In this document: positions 19,140 through 27,467 of the stretch, in pieces
How the letters are laid out: the number at the start of each line of letters is the position of its first letter
How positions within the stretch are numbered: the first letter of the stretch is position 1
Origin: Rhodoplanes sp. Z2-YC6860
GTDB taxonomy: Bacteria > Pseudomonadota > Alphaproteobacteria > Rhizobiales > Xanthobacteraceae
Reading direction: 5' to 3'
Assembly (NCBI RefSeq): GCF_001579845.1
Contig: NZ_CP007440.1
Span: 7,772,029-7,836,028 of the forward strand
DNA length: 64,000 nt
Notes under the pieces: generated by a model
Told to the model about the DNA's origin: nothing
The model's input: the letters and a program-made list of their open reading frames with translations, nothing else
Database searches by the model: none
Made by a program: the position numbers and the translations under genes

Positions 19140-20159
19140 TTATTCGCTGAAGCCTTTGCTCACGAGCCACTTCTGGATGACGTCGGCGATCTGATCGCTG
19201 TTCTTGTCCATCATCATCATGTGCGAGTTGCCCTTGATGCCGATGTCGGGCAGATCGACGAAGTCGACGCTGCCGCCGGCAGCCTTCAACGCATCCGCAT
19301 ACTCGACGTCGCCGGCGCGGATCTTCGACCAGCGCGGATGTTCCTTGGCATTGTCGCCGATCACGATCAGCACCGGCGAGTTCTTGATCGTCAAGACCTT
19401 GCTCTTGTCGCCGCCGAGCGTGGGCTCGACCGCGACCAGCGCCTTCACCTTGTCGGGACGCGCTTCGAGCGCCTTGAAGCCGAATGAGCCGGACTGGCTG
19501 TGCACCAGCACGACGCAGGGGCAGACCTTGTCGATCAGTTCGACGTAAGCCTTGACGATCTGATCATCGGTGGTGGTCCAGCGCGGAATGCCCTGCTTGA
19601 GGAATTGATCGTAAGCCTCGACCGGAAACTGCGAGCCCGGATAGCTGACACGCTTGGCGTGATCGTCGTTGTAGGAGCCGATCGGCCCGATGCGGAAGCG
19701 CTCCCACTGGTCGCCGACCGGCAGGAACACCGGATCGCCCTTGAAGGTGCTGCTCCAGCCGGCGCGGCCACGCTCCATGGCGTCGGAAATGTACGTGTCC
19801 CAACCGTGCCGGATGAAATAGTTGAGCCAGCCGGGCTTGCCGTCGGGCTTGGTCTCGTAGGTCACGCCGGACAGGCCGCCGCCATGCCACATCAGCAGCG
19901 GCAATTTTCCTTTGGCCTTCTGTTGCAGGAAGTACTGCACGTACATCTGCTCGACCTGGTACTTGCCGTTCGGGTCGACCTTGGCGGGCACGCCGCCCGG
20001 CGTGAACACGATCTCCTTGATCGGCTGTCCGGTGATCTCGACCCAGCGGCCGCCGATATGGAACGAGCCCATATCGCGCAGCGCGATCGGTTCGCTGGAT
20101 TGGGCGAGAGCCGGCGTGACGGCGAGCGCGAATGCCAAGCCTGCCAATAGACGACGCAT
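19140..20159 (-). CDS. Exported alpha/beta-hydrolase (esterase-like), copy 1 of a tandem pair
   Basis: 339 residues with a signal peptide (MRRLLAGLAFALAVTPALAQ) and a strong GGGAGGC six bases before the ATG. The domain layout follows the downstream copy (LLMWHGGGLSGVTYE, then DKVCPCVVLVHSQSG and GIKGNSHMMM). Its nucleophile elbow reads VHSQSG (Ser221) where the other has VHSQGG; the small-residue position after Gln is Ser rather than Gly, which can alter but need not abolish catalysis. The pair is a tandem duplication that has diverged considerably. The substrate is unknown; periplasmic location is inferred from the signal peptide. Confidence 0.85.
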   Translation of the reverse strand: MRRLLAGLAFALAVTPALAQSSEPIALRDMGSFHIGGRWVEITGQPIKEIVFTPGGVPAKVDPNGKYQVEQMYVQYFLQQKAKGKLPLLMWHGGGLSGVTYETKPDGKPGWLNYFIRHGWDTYISDAMERGRAGWSSTFKGDPVFLPVGDQWERFRIGPIGSYNDDHAKRVSYPGSQFPVEAYDQFLKQGIPRWTTTDDQIVKAYVELIDKVCPCVVLVHSQSGSFGFKALEARPDKVKALVAVEPTLGGDKSKVLTIKNSPVLIVIGDNAKEHPRWSKIRAGDVEYADALKAAGGSVDFVDLPDIGIKGNSHMMMMDKNSDQIADVIQKWLVSKGFSE

Positions 20160-20257
20160 GGTGGTGCCTCCCCTGAGCGCGTTGTTCTGGTTGGCCGGGA
20201 GTGTGCCGCAACTGGCCGGCGCGCGTCTATCGGTGGGCAGCAGATGGGCAGCGTCGC

Positions 20258-22105
20258 TCAGGACGGCGTCGTCTCGCTCGGCTTCGTATCCGATTTGGCA
20301 TCCGACTTGGCGCGATGCTCGGCCCGCTGCTCCGCGGGCTTCTCCATTCGGCTGAGATTGCACGCGCTGTTGACCAGCGCGAGATGCGAGAACGCCTGAG
20401 GAAAATTGCCGACCATGCGGCCAGCCTTTGGATCGTACTCCTCGCTGAGCAGGCCGAGATCGTTCTGCAGCCCGACGAGACGGTCGAACAGCCGCTCCGC
20501 GTCATCACGCCGGCCGAGCATCACATAGGCGTCGACCAGCCAGAACCCGCAGGCGATGAACACGCCCTCGCCGGCCGGCAGCCCGTCGTCACTTTGCGCC
20601 GTGTCGTAGCGCCGCACGAATCCGTTCACGACAAGCCGCTTCTCGATTGCGGCCACCGTGCCGCGAATGCGCGGATCGTCGGCGTGCAGGAAGCCGACGG
20701 CCGGAAGCATGAGCAGGCTCGCGTCGAGTTCCTTCGATCCATAGGAGCGGACGAACGAATTAAGCTCGGAATCGAATCCATGGCGGCAGACCTCGTCGTG
20801 AATTTCCTGCCGAATCGTCCGCCAATGGTCGACCGGCCCTTCAAGCCCGAACGCGTCGACGCTCTTGATGGCGCGGTCGAACGCCACCCAGGCCATGACC
20901 TTGGAGTGCGTGAAATGCAGCGGTTCGCTTCGCACCTCCCAGATGCCGTTGTCGGGCTCGCGCCAACGCTTCTCGAGGTCCTGAAGCACCGCAAGCCCGA
21001 TCGCCCGGGCATTCTCATCGGCCGGGATGCCGCCCTTGCGTGCCTGATACAGCGCGTCGAAGAGCTCGCCATAGACGTCGAGCTGAAGTTGCTCATGCGC
21101 GGCGTTGCCGATGCGCACCGGCGCGGAACGTTCATAGCCGGGCAGCCAGTCGATCTCGTATTCGGTCAGCCGGCGTTCGCCGGCAAGGCCATACATGATC
21201 TGAAGCTGGTTCGGCGTCCCGGCCACGGCACGAATGAGCCACGCCCGCCAGGCGCGCGCTTCCTCATAATAGCCGGTGTTCATGAAGGCGAGCAGCGTGA
21301 GCGTCGCGTCGCGCAGCCAGCAGAATCGATAGTCCCAGTTGCGCGTGCCGCCGATCTGCTCGGGCAACGACGTGGTCGCAGCCGCAACCAGCCCACCGGT
21401 CTGCGCGTGAGTCAGCGCCTTCAATGTGATCAACGAGCGCTTGACCGTTTCGGACCAGCGACCTTCGATTTTGCAGCCCGCGGTCCAGTCTCGCCAGAAT
21501 TTCTCGGTCTGACGGAGGAGTCGCGACAGATCGACGGGCGGTGGATCGGGCAGATGCGACGGCGCGTATGTCAGCGCGAAAGACGCGGTTTCGCCCTTGC
21601 CGATTTTGAATTCGCCAACCGTCTTCATATTTTCGCCGTGCAGCGGGATCGACGATTGCAACATCAGCTTGTCGGGACCCGCGATCGCGCGAAGCCGTCC
21701 GTGCTCGCACCTGGTGACCCAAGGCACGACCTCGCCATAGCCAAAGCGGATGACGAGCTCGGTTTTGAACGAAACGCTGCCGCGTTCCGCCGTCAGCAGC
21801 CGGACCACATGGGAGTGCCCGCCGCGCGGCGGCATGAATTCGGTCAGCGTCGCCGTGCCGGTGTCGGTTTCGAACCGCGTTTCGAGCACCAGCGTGTCGG
21901 GTCGATAGCGCCGCGTGGATCGCGCACCCGGCGATGTGCATGCGATCGACCATCGGCCGTTGTCAGGCGAGCCGAGCAGCGCCGCAAAACATGCGCCGGA
22001 GTCGAAGCGCGGCCAGCACAACCAGTCCAGTGAGCCGTCCTTGCCGACAAGGGCGGCCGTCTCGCAGTCACCGATGATGGCGTAGTCCTCGATCCGAAGC
22101 GGCAT
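20258..22105 (-). CDS. Glycoside hydrolase family 15 protein (glucoamylase/trehalase type)
   Basis: 615 residues without a signal peptide. The N-terminal beta-sandwich begins IEDYAIIGDCETAALVGKDG, followed by an (alpha/alpha)6 barrel. The GH15 landmark RNWDYRFCWLRDA lies near residues 255-268, the probable catalytic acid is in PDNGIWEVRSE (Glu near 388), and the catalytic base in LLSEEYDP (near 557). Bacterial members hydrolyse trehalose, or maltooligosaccharide-type alpha-glucosides. The C-terminus has a short Lys/Glu/Ser-rich tail. It is followed by the hydrolase genes with a 98-base gap. A TTGCCCC/GGGGCAA hairpin lies about 80 bases before the start. Confidence 0.93.
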   Translation of the reverse strand: MPLRIEDYAIIGDCETAALVGKDGSLDWLCWPRFDSGACFAALLGSPDNGRWSIACTSPGARSTRRYRPDTLVLETRFETDTGTATLTEFMPPRGGHSHVVRLLTAERGSVSFKTELVIRFGYGEVVPWVTRCEHGRLRAIAGPDKLMLQSSIPLHGENMKTVGEFKIGKGETASFALTYAPSHLPDPPPVDLSRLLRQTEKFWRDWTAGCKIEGRWSETVKRSLITLKALTHAQTGGLVAAATTSLPEQIGGTRNWDYRFCWLRDATLTLLAFMNTGYYEEARAWRAWLIRAVAGTPNQLQIMYGLAGERRLTEYEIDWLPGYERSAPVRIGNAAHEQLQLDVYGELFDALYQARKGGIPADENARAIGLAVLQDLEKRWREPDNGIWEVRSEPLHFTHSKVMAWVAFDRAIKSVDAFGLEGPVDHWRTIRQEIHDEVCRHGFDSELNSFVRSYGSKELDASLLMLPAVGFLHADDPRIRGTVAAIEKRLVVNGFVRRYDTAQSDDGLPAGEGVFIACGFWLVDAYVMLGRRDDAERLFDRLVGLQNDLGLLSEEYDPKAGRMVGNFPQAFSHLALVNSACNLSRMEKPAEQRAEHRAKSDAKSDTKPSETTPS

Positions 22106-22177
22106 GGTTGCTAAGGCGTGTGGTCGATGGATGCTGTCCGCATCCGGACCGCCAAAGCGTATTCGGCTGGAATAGGA

Positions 22178-22194
22178 TTGCCCCTGCGGGGCAA
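22178..22194 (-). promoter_or_regulatory. Short hairpin upstream of the GH15 gene
   Basis: TTGCCCC and GGGGCAA pair perfectly around a three-base loop. It lies in the 238-base gap between the GH15 start and the HugZ-like stop, so it could end the upstream transcript or be part of the GH15 leader. There is no clear T-run on either side. Confidence 0.35.
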
Positions 22195-22343
22195 GACACC
22201 AAAACCGTGCATCAGCTCACATTCCGAATGCCGGGCGCGCTGGTGCGAACCGCGGAATCAGCCGCCCAGCCGACATAACCGCTCAGGTTCCTTTTGGTTC
22301 AACGGCTCGCGGAGTGAGCCAGCCGTGATCGCGCACGCTGCCT

Positions 22344-23066
22344 TCAGGCGGCCCTCGCCTGCTCGGCAAGCTGCTTCAGCACGACGCGCAACGCGCCAGG
22401 CTCGGTCACGCGCTTGGGGAACGGAAGCCGAAGCCCGATCCGCTCCCACTGCAGGTCGAGCCCTTCGGGATCGCAGCCGACGCAGCGCCACGCCCCGTCG
22501 GGCGCGCCGAGAAGCTTCGTCGCGTAGAGCCGGCAGGTGTCGGCATGGTCGGCGTTCATGTGCTCGATTGCGGAAGGCTCGGCTTCGAGCATCGCCTTGG
22601 CGTCGCTGACGTCCGTGAGGAGATCGGCCGGCGCCAGATCGACGATACGGCCGAAGCCCGCCACGAGATGCGCGCCCTTGAGCTTCAGTTCGTAGAACGC
22701 AAAGTCGGCAAAGTCCGCGAACATCTCGGCCTCGGGCTGGTAGGCCAGATAACGCCGCCGCGCGTCCGGATTCTCGGTCTTCTGCACCGTGCCCATCAGC
22801 ATGACGCGGGCGCCCTGCAGCGGATCGCCTTCCTTGCGCTCGTCGAGCATCAGCGAGGCCCGCGGGTCGGCCAACGCATTCCTGGTATGGACCGCGAGCC
22901 GTGAGATCAGGAGAAGCGGCGCGCCGTCGGCCATGGTCGCGATATTGACCAGCGAGCAATAAGGGTCGCCGGAGCCCGCCATGAGCGTCGCAAGCGCCCC
23001 CGACCGGGCCTCCCGCATCAGCTTTTTAGCCGTGACCTTGGGGTCGAAATCGGCGCTCGGCTTCAT
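22344..23066 (-). CDS. HugZ-type pyridoxamine-phosphate-oxidase-fold protein with DUF2470 domain
   Basis: 240 residues. The N-terminal split-barrel domain (about 10-150; ARSGALATLMAGSGDPYCSLV, LMLDERKEGDPLQGARVMLMG) is followed by a DUF2470 domain (about 160-235; EHMNADHADTCRLYA, then GCDPEGLDL). This two-domain layout matches the HugZ group, some of which bind or degrade heme, though most members are untested. The alternative start at 23123 adds 19 residues without similarity; the 23066 ATG is weakly preceded by AGGTG. It is divergent from chvI, and the shared 189-base promoter region contains a perfect 12-bp palindrome. Confidence 0.87.
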   Translation of the reverse strand: MKPSADFDPKVTAKKLMREARSGALATLMAGSGDPYCSLVNIATMADGAPLLLISRLAVHTRNALADPRASLMLDERKEGDPLQGARVMLMGTVQKTENPDARRRYLAYQPEAEMFADFADFAFYELKLKGAHLVAGFGRIVDLAPADLLTDVSDAKAMLEAEPSAIEHMNADHADTCRLYATKLLGAPDGAWRCVGCDPEGLDLQWERIGLRLPFPKRVTEPGALRVVLKQLAEQARAA

Positions 23067-23134
23067 ATATGCACCTAAGGCTTGGGATGATCTGACTTCA
23101 TCCGGGTTGGCGACGCGCCGCAAGACGTGATCGG

Positions 23135-23146
23135 GAACTTAAGTTC
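23135..23146. promoter_or_regulatory. Perfect 12-bp palindrome in the hugZ-like/chvI divergent promoter region
   Basis: GAACTTAAGTTC is AT-rich compared with its surroundings and lies 69 bases upstream of the HugZ-like start and 109 bases before chvI. It is a plausible operator half-site pair. The binding protein is unknown. Confidence 0.35.
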
Positions 23147-23255
23147 GGAATCTGGCCAACGGATTGACGAATCACGTATTTGTCGAAGCCCTGTCACATT
23201 TCGGCCTAGCTTTACGGGCTTGAAATTAGGCGGAACTCAACCCTCCTGGGGAACC

Positions 23256-23957
23256 ATGCCGACCATCGCTCTTGTCGACGACGACCGTAATATCCTGACG
23301 TCGGTGTCCATCGCACTGGAAGCGGAAGGCTATCGGATCATGACCTATACCGACGGCGCTTCCGCTCTGGAGGGGTTCAAGACCTCGCCGCCGGACCTGG
23401 CCATCCTGGATATCAAGATGCCCCGGATGGACGGCATGGAGATGCTGCGCCGACTCCGCCAGAAGACCGACATGCCGGTCATCTTCCTCACCTCCAAGGA
23501 CGAGGAGATCGACGAGCTGTTCGGCCTCAAGATGGGTGCCGACGACTTCATCCGCAAACCGTTTTCGCAGCGGCTGCTGGTCGAGCGCGTCAAGTCGGTG
23601 CTCCGCCGCACCGCCCCGAAGGACGCGACTGCGGCCGCGAAGGAGCCGGACATCAAGGCGCTGGAGCGCGGGCAACTGCGCATGGACCCGGAGCGGCACA
23701 CCTGCACCTGGAAGAACGAGGCGGTGACGCTGACGGTCACCGAATTCCTGATCCTCCAGGCGCTGGCCGCGCGCTCGGGCGTGGTGAAGAGCCGCAATGC
23801 GCTGATGGATGCCGCCTACGACGATCAGGTCTACGTCGACGATCGCACCATCGACAGCCACATCAAACGGCTGCGCAAGAAGTTCAAATCGGTCGACAAC
23901 GAATTCGACATGATCGAAACGCTTTACGGCGTCGGCTACCGTTTCAAGGAACTCTGA
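23256..23957 (+). CDS. chvI: Response regulator ChvI
   Basis: 233 residues. The receiver domain carries the acidic pair in LVDDDRN, the phosphate acceptor Asp52 in [10 protein letters not shown], the Thr/Ser switch in FLTSKD and Lys101 in RKPF. The C-terminal OmpR-type winged helix contains [29 protein letters not shown] and the terminal GVGYRF. With ChvG it forms the acid/envelope-stress system conserved in Rhizobiales (BvrR/BvrS in Brucella). The ATG at 23256 matches the family start [10 protein letters not shown]; the upstream 43 codons are not conserved-looking. chvG follows after 145 bases, then hprK and the PTS genes, the usual order in this group. Confidence 0.96.
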   Translation: MPTIALVDDDRNILTSVSIALEAEGYRIMTYTDGASALEGFKTSPPDLAILDIKMPRMDGMEMLRRLRQKTDMPVIFLTSKDEEIDELFGLKMGADDFIRKPFSQRLLVERVKSVLRRTAPKDATAAAKEPDIKALERGQLRMDPERHTCTWKNEAVTLTVTEFLILQALAARSGVVKSRNALMDAAYDDQVYVDDRTIDSHIKRLRKKFKSVDNEFDMIETLYGVGYRFKEL

Positions 23958-24102
23958 CGGTCCGGGCCCTCTTGCCCTCCCGGACGCCAGCCAGGCTGTC
24001 CGGGCTTGCGAGTGGATTTGCCGCAAACGGGCTGTCGAGCGCACCCCTGCCGATGTGATAGACGAAGGCGTGGGCGGCAACCGATAGACGGCAGCGACCC
24101 CT

Positions 24103-25941
24103 TTGCTCGATCGAACCACAGAAGCCACGGCAGACCAGACCGGGACAGCCACGCCCGGCGAGGCTGACGCGCGAGCGCCGCGCAAGCCGTTCTTCACGCT
24201 GCCGGGCAAGATTGCGCATGTCTATCGCGAGGGCGGACTGCATGGGCTTGCGCGCAGCGCCGGCCGTTTCTTCTTCGTCCAGAGCTTCTCGAGCCTCACC
24301 CGCCGCATCGTTTCGCTGAACGTTGCGGGCCTTGTCGCGCTCGTGGTCGGCACGCTGTACCTGTCGCAATTCCGCGCCGGCCTGATCGAAGCCCGCGTGC
24401 AAAGCCTTGTGGTGCAGGGCGAGATCATTTCGGGCGCGATCGCGGCGTCTGGCACTTCCGACACTTACGGCAACTACGGCGACCGCGACCGCGGCCTAGA
24501 CCTGCCGCCGATCGAAAACTACGGGGACGACGGCCTCACCGGCCTGGAATTCTCGATCAATCCGGAGCGCGTGGCACCGATCCTGCGCCGGCTGATCTCG
24601 CCGACCAAGACGCGTGCCCGCATCTACGACCGCAACGGCTATCTCATCCTCGACAGCCGCAACCTCTACCTTCCGGGCGAGGTGGTCCGCCTCGATCTGC
24701 CGCCGCCGAACGAAAAGAAGCCGAACTACTTCAAGCGCCAATGGGAAAAGCTGCGGCTCTGGCTCGGACGCGGCGACCTTCCGCGCTATCACGAGCTCGG
24801 CGCCGATGCCGGCAAGGATTATTCGGAGGTGGCCCAGGCGCTGAGCGGCGCGCAGAGCGCCTACATGGTGCGCGTCACCGATGCCGGCGAGGTGATCGTC
24901 TCGGTTGCGGTGCCGGTGCAGCGCTTCCGCGCCGTGCGCGGCGCGCTGCTGCTCTCGACGCAGGGCGGCGACATCAATCAGGCGGTCGAGGCTGAGCGGC
25001 TGCAGATCGTGAAGCTGTTCTTCATCCTGCTCGGCGTCATGGTGGTGCTGTCGATCCTGCTCGCACGCACCATCGCAGGCCCGATGAAGCGGCTCGCCGA
25101 CGGCGCGGTGCGCGTCCGCCACCGCATTCGCTCGCGTGTCGAAATCCCCGATCTCACGGCGCGCGGCGACGAAATCGGCGATCTGTCCGGAGCGCTGCGC
25201 GACATGACCAGCGCGCTCTACAGCCGCATCGAGGCGATCGAGAGTTTCGCAGCCGACGTAGCCCATGAGCTGAAGAACCCGCTGACCTCGCTGCGCTCGG
25301 CCGTCGAGACGCTGCCGCTCGCCAAATCGGCGGAAAGCCGGGGCCGCCTGCTCGAAGTGATCCAGCACGACGTCAAGCGGCTCGACCGGCTGATCTCGGA
25401 CATCTCCGACGCGAGCCGCCTCGACGCCGAGCTGCAGCGAAACGACGTCGCGCCGGTCGATATCGCAAAGCTCCTCACCACCGTCGTCTCGGTGCAGAAC
25501 GAGTCGCGGCAGAGCGACGTCAAGGTGGTGTTGAGCTTCGAGGGCGGCGGACCGCGCGCCTTCATCGTGCCGGGCCACGACTCGCGGCTCGGCCAGGTGA
25601 TCAACAACCTGATCGACAATGCCCGCTCGTTCTCGCCGGACGACGGCACGGTGCGGGTCACCTGTCGAAGACTGCGCGACGAGGTCGAGGTCTTCATCGA
25701 CGACGACGGGCCCGGCATCCGGCCCGAGGCCTTCGACAAGATCTTCGAGCGCTTCTACACCGACCGGCCGCATCAAGGCTTTGGCCAGAACTCGGGGCTG
25801 GGGCTTTCGATCTCCAAGCAGATCATCGAAGCCCACCGCGGCAAGCTCTGGGCCGAGAACCGCACGGCGGTGCCGACCGGAGACGGCGAACCGCCACGCG
25901 TGCTCGGCGCGCGCTTCACGGTGCGGCTGCCGACCGTCTGA
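24103..25941 (+). CDS. chvG: Sensor histidine kinase ChvG
   Basis: 612 residues. A cytoplasmic N-terminal tail is followed by a membrane helix (about 69-90), a periplasmic sensor region of about 210 residues, a second helix (about 305-326), HAMP, the dimerisation domain with phospho-acceptor His388 in VAHELKNPLTSLRS, and the ATPase domain (NNLIDNARSF, DDDGPGI, GLGLSISKQI). It sits in the inner membrane and phosphorylates ChvI. The periplasmic part (IENYGDDGLTGLEFSI and IYDRNGYLILDSR) is typical of ChvG. Start: the earliest in-frame start codon is TTG at 24103 and no ATG or GTG lies near it, so the exact N-terminus is uncertain. hprK begins seven bases after its stop. Confidence 0.95.
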   Translation: MLDRTTEATADQTGTATPGEADARAPRKPFFTLPGKIAHVYREGGLHGLARSAGRFFFVQSFSSLTRRIVSLNVAGLVALVVGTLYLSQFRAGLIEARVQSLVVQGEIISGAIAASGTSDTYGNYGDRDRGLDLPPIENYGDDGLTGLEFSINPERVAPILRRLISPTKTRARIYDRNGYLILDSRNLYLPGEVVRLDLPPPNEKKPNYFKRQWEKLRLWLGRGDLPRYHELGADAGKDYSEVAQALSGAQSAYMVRVTDAGEVIVSVAVPVQRFRAVRGALLLSTQGGDINQAVEAERLQIVKLFFILLGVMVVLSILLARTIAGPMKRLADGAVRVRHRIRSRVEIPDLTARGDEIGDLSGALRDMTSALYSRIEAIESFAADVAHELKNPLTSLRSAVETLPLAKSAESRGRLLEVIQHDVKRLDRLISDISDASRLDAELQRNDVAPVDIAKLLTTVVSVQNESRQSDVKVVLSFEGGGPRAFIVPGHDSRLGQVINNLIDNARSFSPDDGTVRVTCRRLRDEVEVFIDDDGPGIRPEAFDKIFERFYTDRPHQGFGQNSGLGLSISKQIIEAHRGKLWAENRTAVPTGDGEPPRVLGARFTVRLPTV

Positions 25942-25948
25942 CGCTCCG

Positions 25949-26389
25949 ATGCCGCGCCCGACCATCCACGCCTCCGCGGTCCTGATCGGTGCCCGTGCGG
26001 TGCTGATCCAAGGGCCGTCCGGCTCGGGCAAGTCGGGCTTGGCGCTGGCCCTGCTGGCGCCCGGAGTCCTGCCGTTTGCCCGGCTGATCGCCGACGACCG
26101 GGCCGAGGTCGAGGCGATGCACGGCCGGCTCCTGGTTCGGCCACCCCCGGCGCTGGCTGGACAGATCGAGGTCCGCGGACTGGGCATCCGGCGTTTGCCC
26201 CACGAACCGGTGGCGGTGGTGGGTCTTCTGGTCGATCTGGCTGCCCCGGACGCCAGCCGGCTGCCGGAACTGACCGCCCAAACACGTGAAATCGAGGGAA
26301 TCACCCTGCCGCGGCTAGCAGTCGCAGCGGGCCAGGCTCCCCTCCCGCAGGTGCTGTCCTACCTACGAACATGTGATGCTGTCGTGTGA
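25949..26389 (+). CDS. hprK: HPr kinase/phosphorylase, short alphaproteobacterial form
   Basis: 146 residues, against about 310 in Gram-positive HprK; only the C-terminal catalytic half exists, as usual in alphaproteobacteria. The P-loop GPSGSGKS lies at residues 22-29, followed by LIADDRAEV. It phosphorylates HPr on a serine and reverses this when phosphate is abundant. It follows chvG by seven bases, so translation is probably coupled. The known link between ChvG/ChvI, HprK and the PTS components in Rhizobiales explains the neighbourhood; no sugar-transporting EII is encoded here. Confidence 0.92.
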   Translation: MPRPTIHASAVLIGARAVLIQGPSGSGKSGLALALLAPGVLPFARLIADDRAEVEAMHGRLLVRPPPALAGQIEVRGLGIRRLPHEPVAVVGLLVDLAAPDASRLPELTAQTREIEGITLPRLAVAAGQAPLPQVLSYLRTCDAVV

Positions 26390-26599
26390 TTGTGGCGCTG
26401 CGGAACCGGCTGCAAATTGTGGCAAATGCCCCCATATGACGCTCAAGCCGTTGCGGCCGCGCTATTGCAGGCCCTGGCTGTTTACCGCAATGCAGCAACC
26501 CACTAGTATTGGCTGTCGAGCCCTTGAACTTGGGCTTTGGATCAGGATGATTGCCGCCCGTTCGAGCGGCGCAGCCGCGCCCGCCGGGGTTTCCCGAAG

Positions 26600-27001
26600 A
26601 TGATAGGTATCGTTCTCGTGACCCACGGGCGGCTTGCCGTCGAATTCCGCGCAGCCCTGGAACACGTTGTCGGCCCGCAGAAGCAGATCGAGTCCGTCAC
26701 CATCGGACCCGATGACGATGTCGAGCAGCGTCGCAAGGACATCATCGAGGCGGTGAAGCGCGTCGACACCGGCGACGGCGTGGCGATCCTGACCGACATG
26801 TTCGGCGGCACGCCGTCGAACCTGGCGATTTCCTGCATGGGCCGCCCCAACGTCGAGGTGATTGCCGGCATCAACATGCCGATGCTGGTCAAACTCGCCA
26901 AAGTTCGGGAAGAATGTCCACTTGAAGAGGCGGTCGCCGCAGCTCAGGCTGCCGGTCGCAAGTATGTCACGATCGCCAGCCGGGTCTTGGCCGGCAAGTA
27001 A
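26600..27001 (+). CDS. PTS system EIIA component, mannose/sorbose family
   Basis: 133 residues beginning MIGIVLVTHGRLAVEFRAAL, with His9 as the phosphorylation site of EIIA-Man proteins and the LTDMFGGTPSNLA core motif. In alphaproteobacteria this protein ends a phosphorelay rather than feeding a sugar permease and acts as a regulator. Upstream codons back to 26537 are in frame but not family-like. The 210-base gap after hprK holds no gene and could contain a separate promoter. HPr starts 12 bases downstream. Confidence 0.93.
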   Translation: MIGIVLVTHGRLAVEFRAALEHVVGPQKQIESVTIGPDDDVEQRRKDIIEAVKRVDTGDGVAILTDMFGGTPSNLAISCMGRPNVEVIAGINMPMLVKLAKVREECPLEEAVAAAQAAGRKYVTIASRVLAGK

Positions 27002-27012
27002 CCGACCGGCAA

Positions 27013-27330
27013 ATGGGCGACGACAACACCGACCACGCTGCCCCTGACACGCCCGCCGGCGCAGACGTCCGCGTCCTCGAAATCGTCAACAAGAAGGGAC
27101 TGCACGCCCGCGCCTCGGCCAAGTTCTGCCAGACCGCAGAACGTTACGACGCCGACGTGCGCGTGACGCGCGGCCAGGAGACGGTCGGCGGCCGATCGAT
27201 CATGGGCCTCATGATGCTGGGCGCCGGCATCGGCACCAAGATCACCATTGCGGCGACCGGCAACGAAGCGAGCGCCGCAGCGGACGCGCTGGAAAAGCTG
27301 GTCACCAGCGGCTTCGGCGAAGAAGACTGA
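27013..27330 (+). CDS. ptsH: Phosphocarrier protein HPr
   Basis: 105 residues. The family core begins after an acidic 18-residue N-terminal extension: KKGLHARASAKF contains the PEP-dependent phosphorylation site His31, and GGRSIMGLMMLGAG contains the HprK target Ser62. Both phosphorylation sites are present, in line with an HprK-controlled HPr. It follows the EIIA gene by 12 bases. Its partners EI (ptsP) and any EIIs lie outside the window. Confidence 0.94.
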   Translation: MGDDNTDHAAPDTPAGADVRVLEIVNKKGLHARASAKFCQTAERYDADVRVTRGQETVGGRSIMGLMMLGAGIGTKITIAATGNEASAAADALEKLVTSGFGEED

Positions 27331-27367
27331 GTCTAGTAATTCAATCGAAGCTTCGGAATTTATGGCC

Positions 27368-27450
27368 CTGGGTCCCCGCTTCCGTGGGGACGAACGACTG
27401 ATGGGTCGGAGACTCTCTCCCCGTTCGTCCCCGCGGAAGCGGGGACCCAG
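27368..27450. repeat. Palindromic intergenic repeat, type 2
   Basis: The outer arms CTGGGTCCCCGCTTCCG and CGGAAGCGGGGACCCAG pair perfectly, and GGGGACGAACG / CGTTCGTCCCC lengthen the stem, giving an 83-base hairpin-forming unit. It fills the gap between the convergent HPr and UdgX genes. Its sequence is unlike the other repeats here. Confidence 0.85.
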
Positions 27451-27467
27451 TGCTTCGCACGTGGATT

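Noticed and set aside
23147-23255. ChvI binding site and sigma-70 promoter before chvI
   Set aside because: GTCACAT and a TTGTCG-like hexamer are visible, but I cannot recall the motif well enough to assign them.
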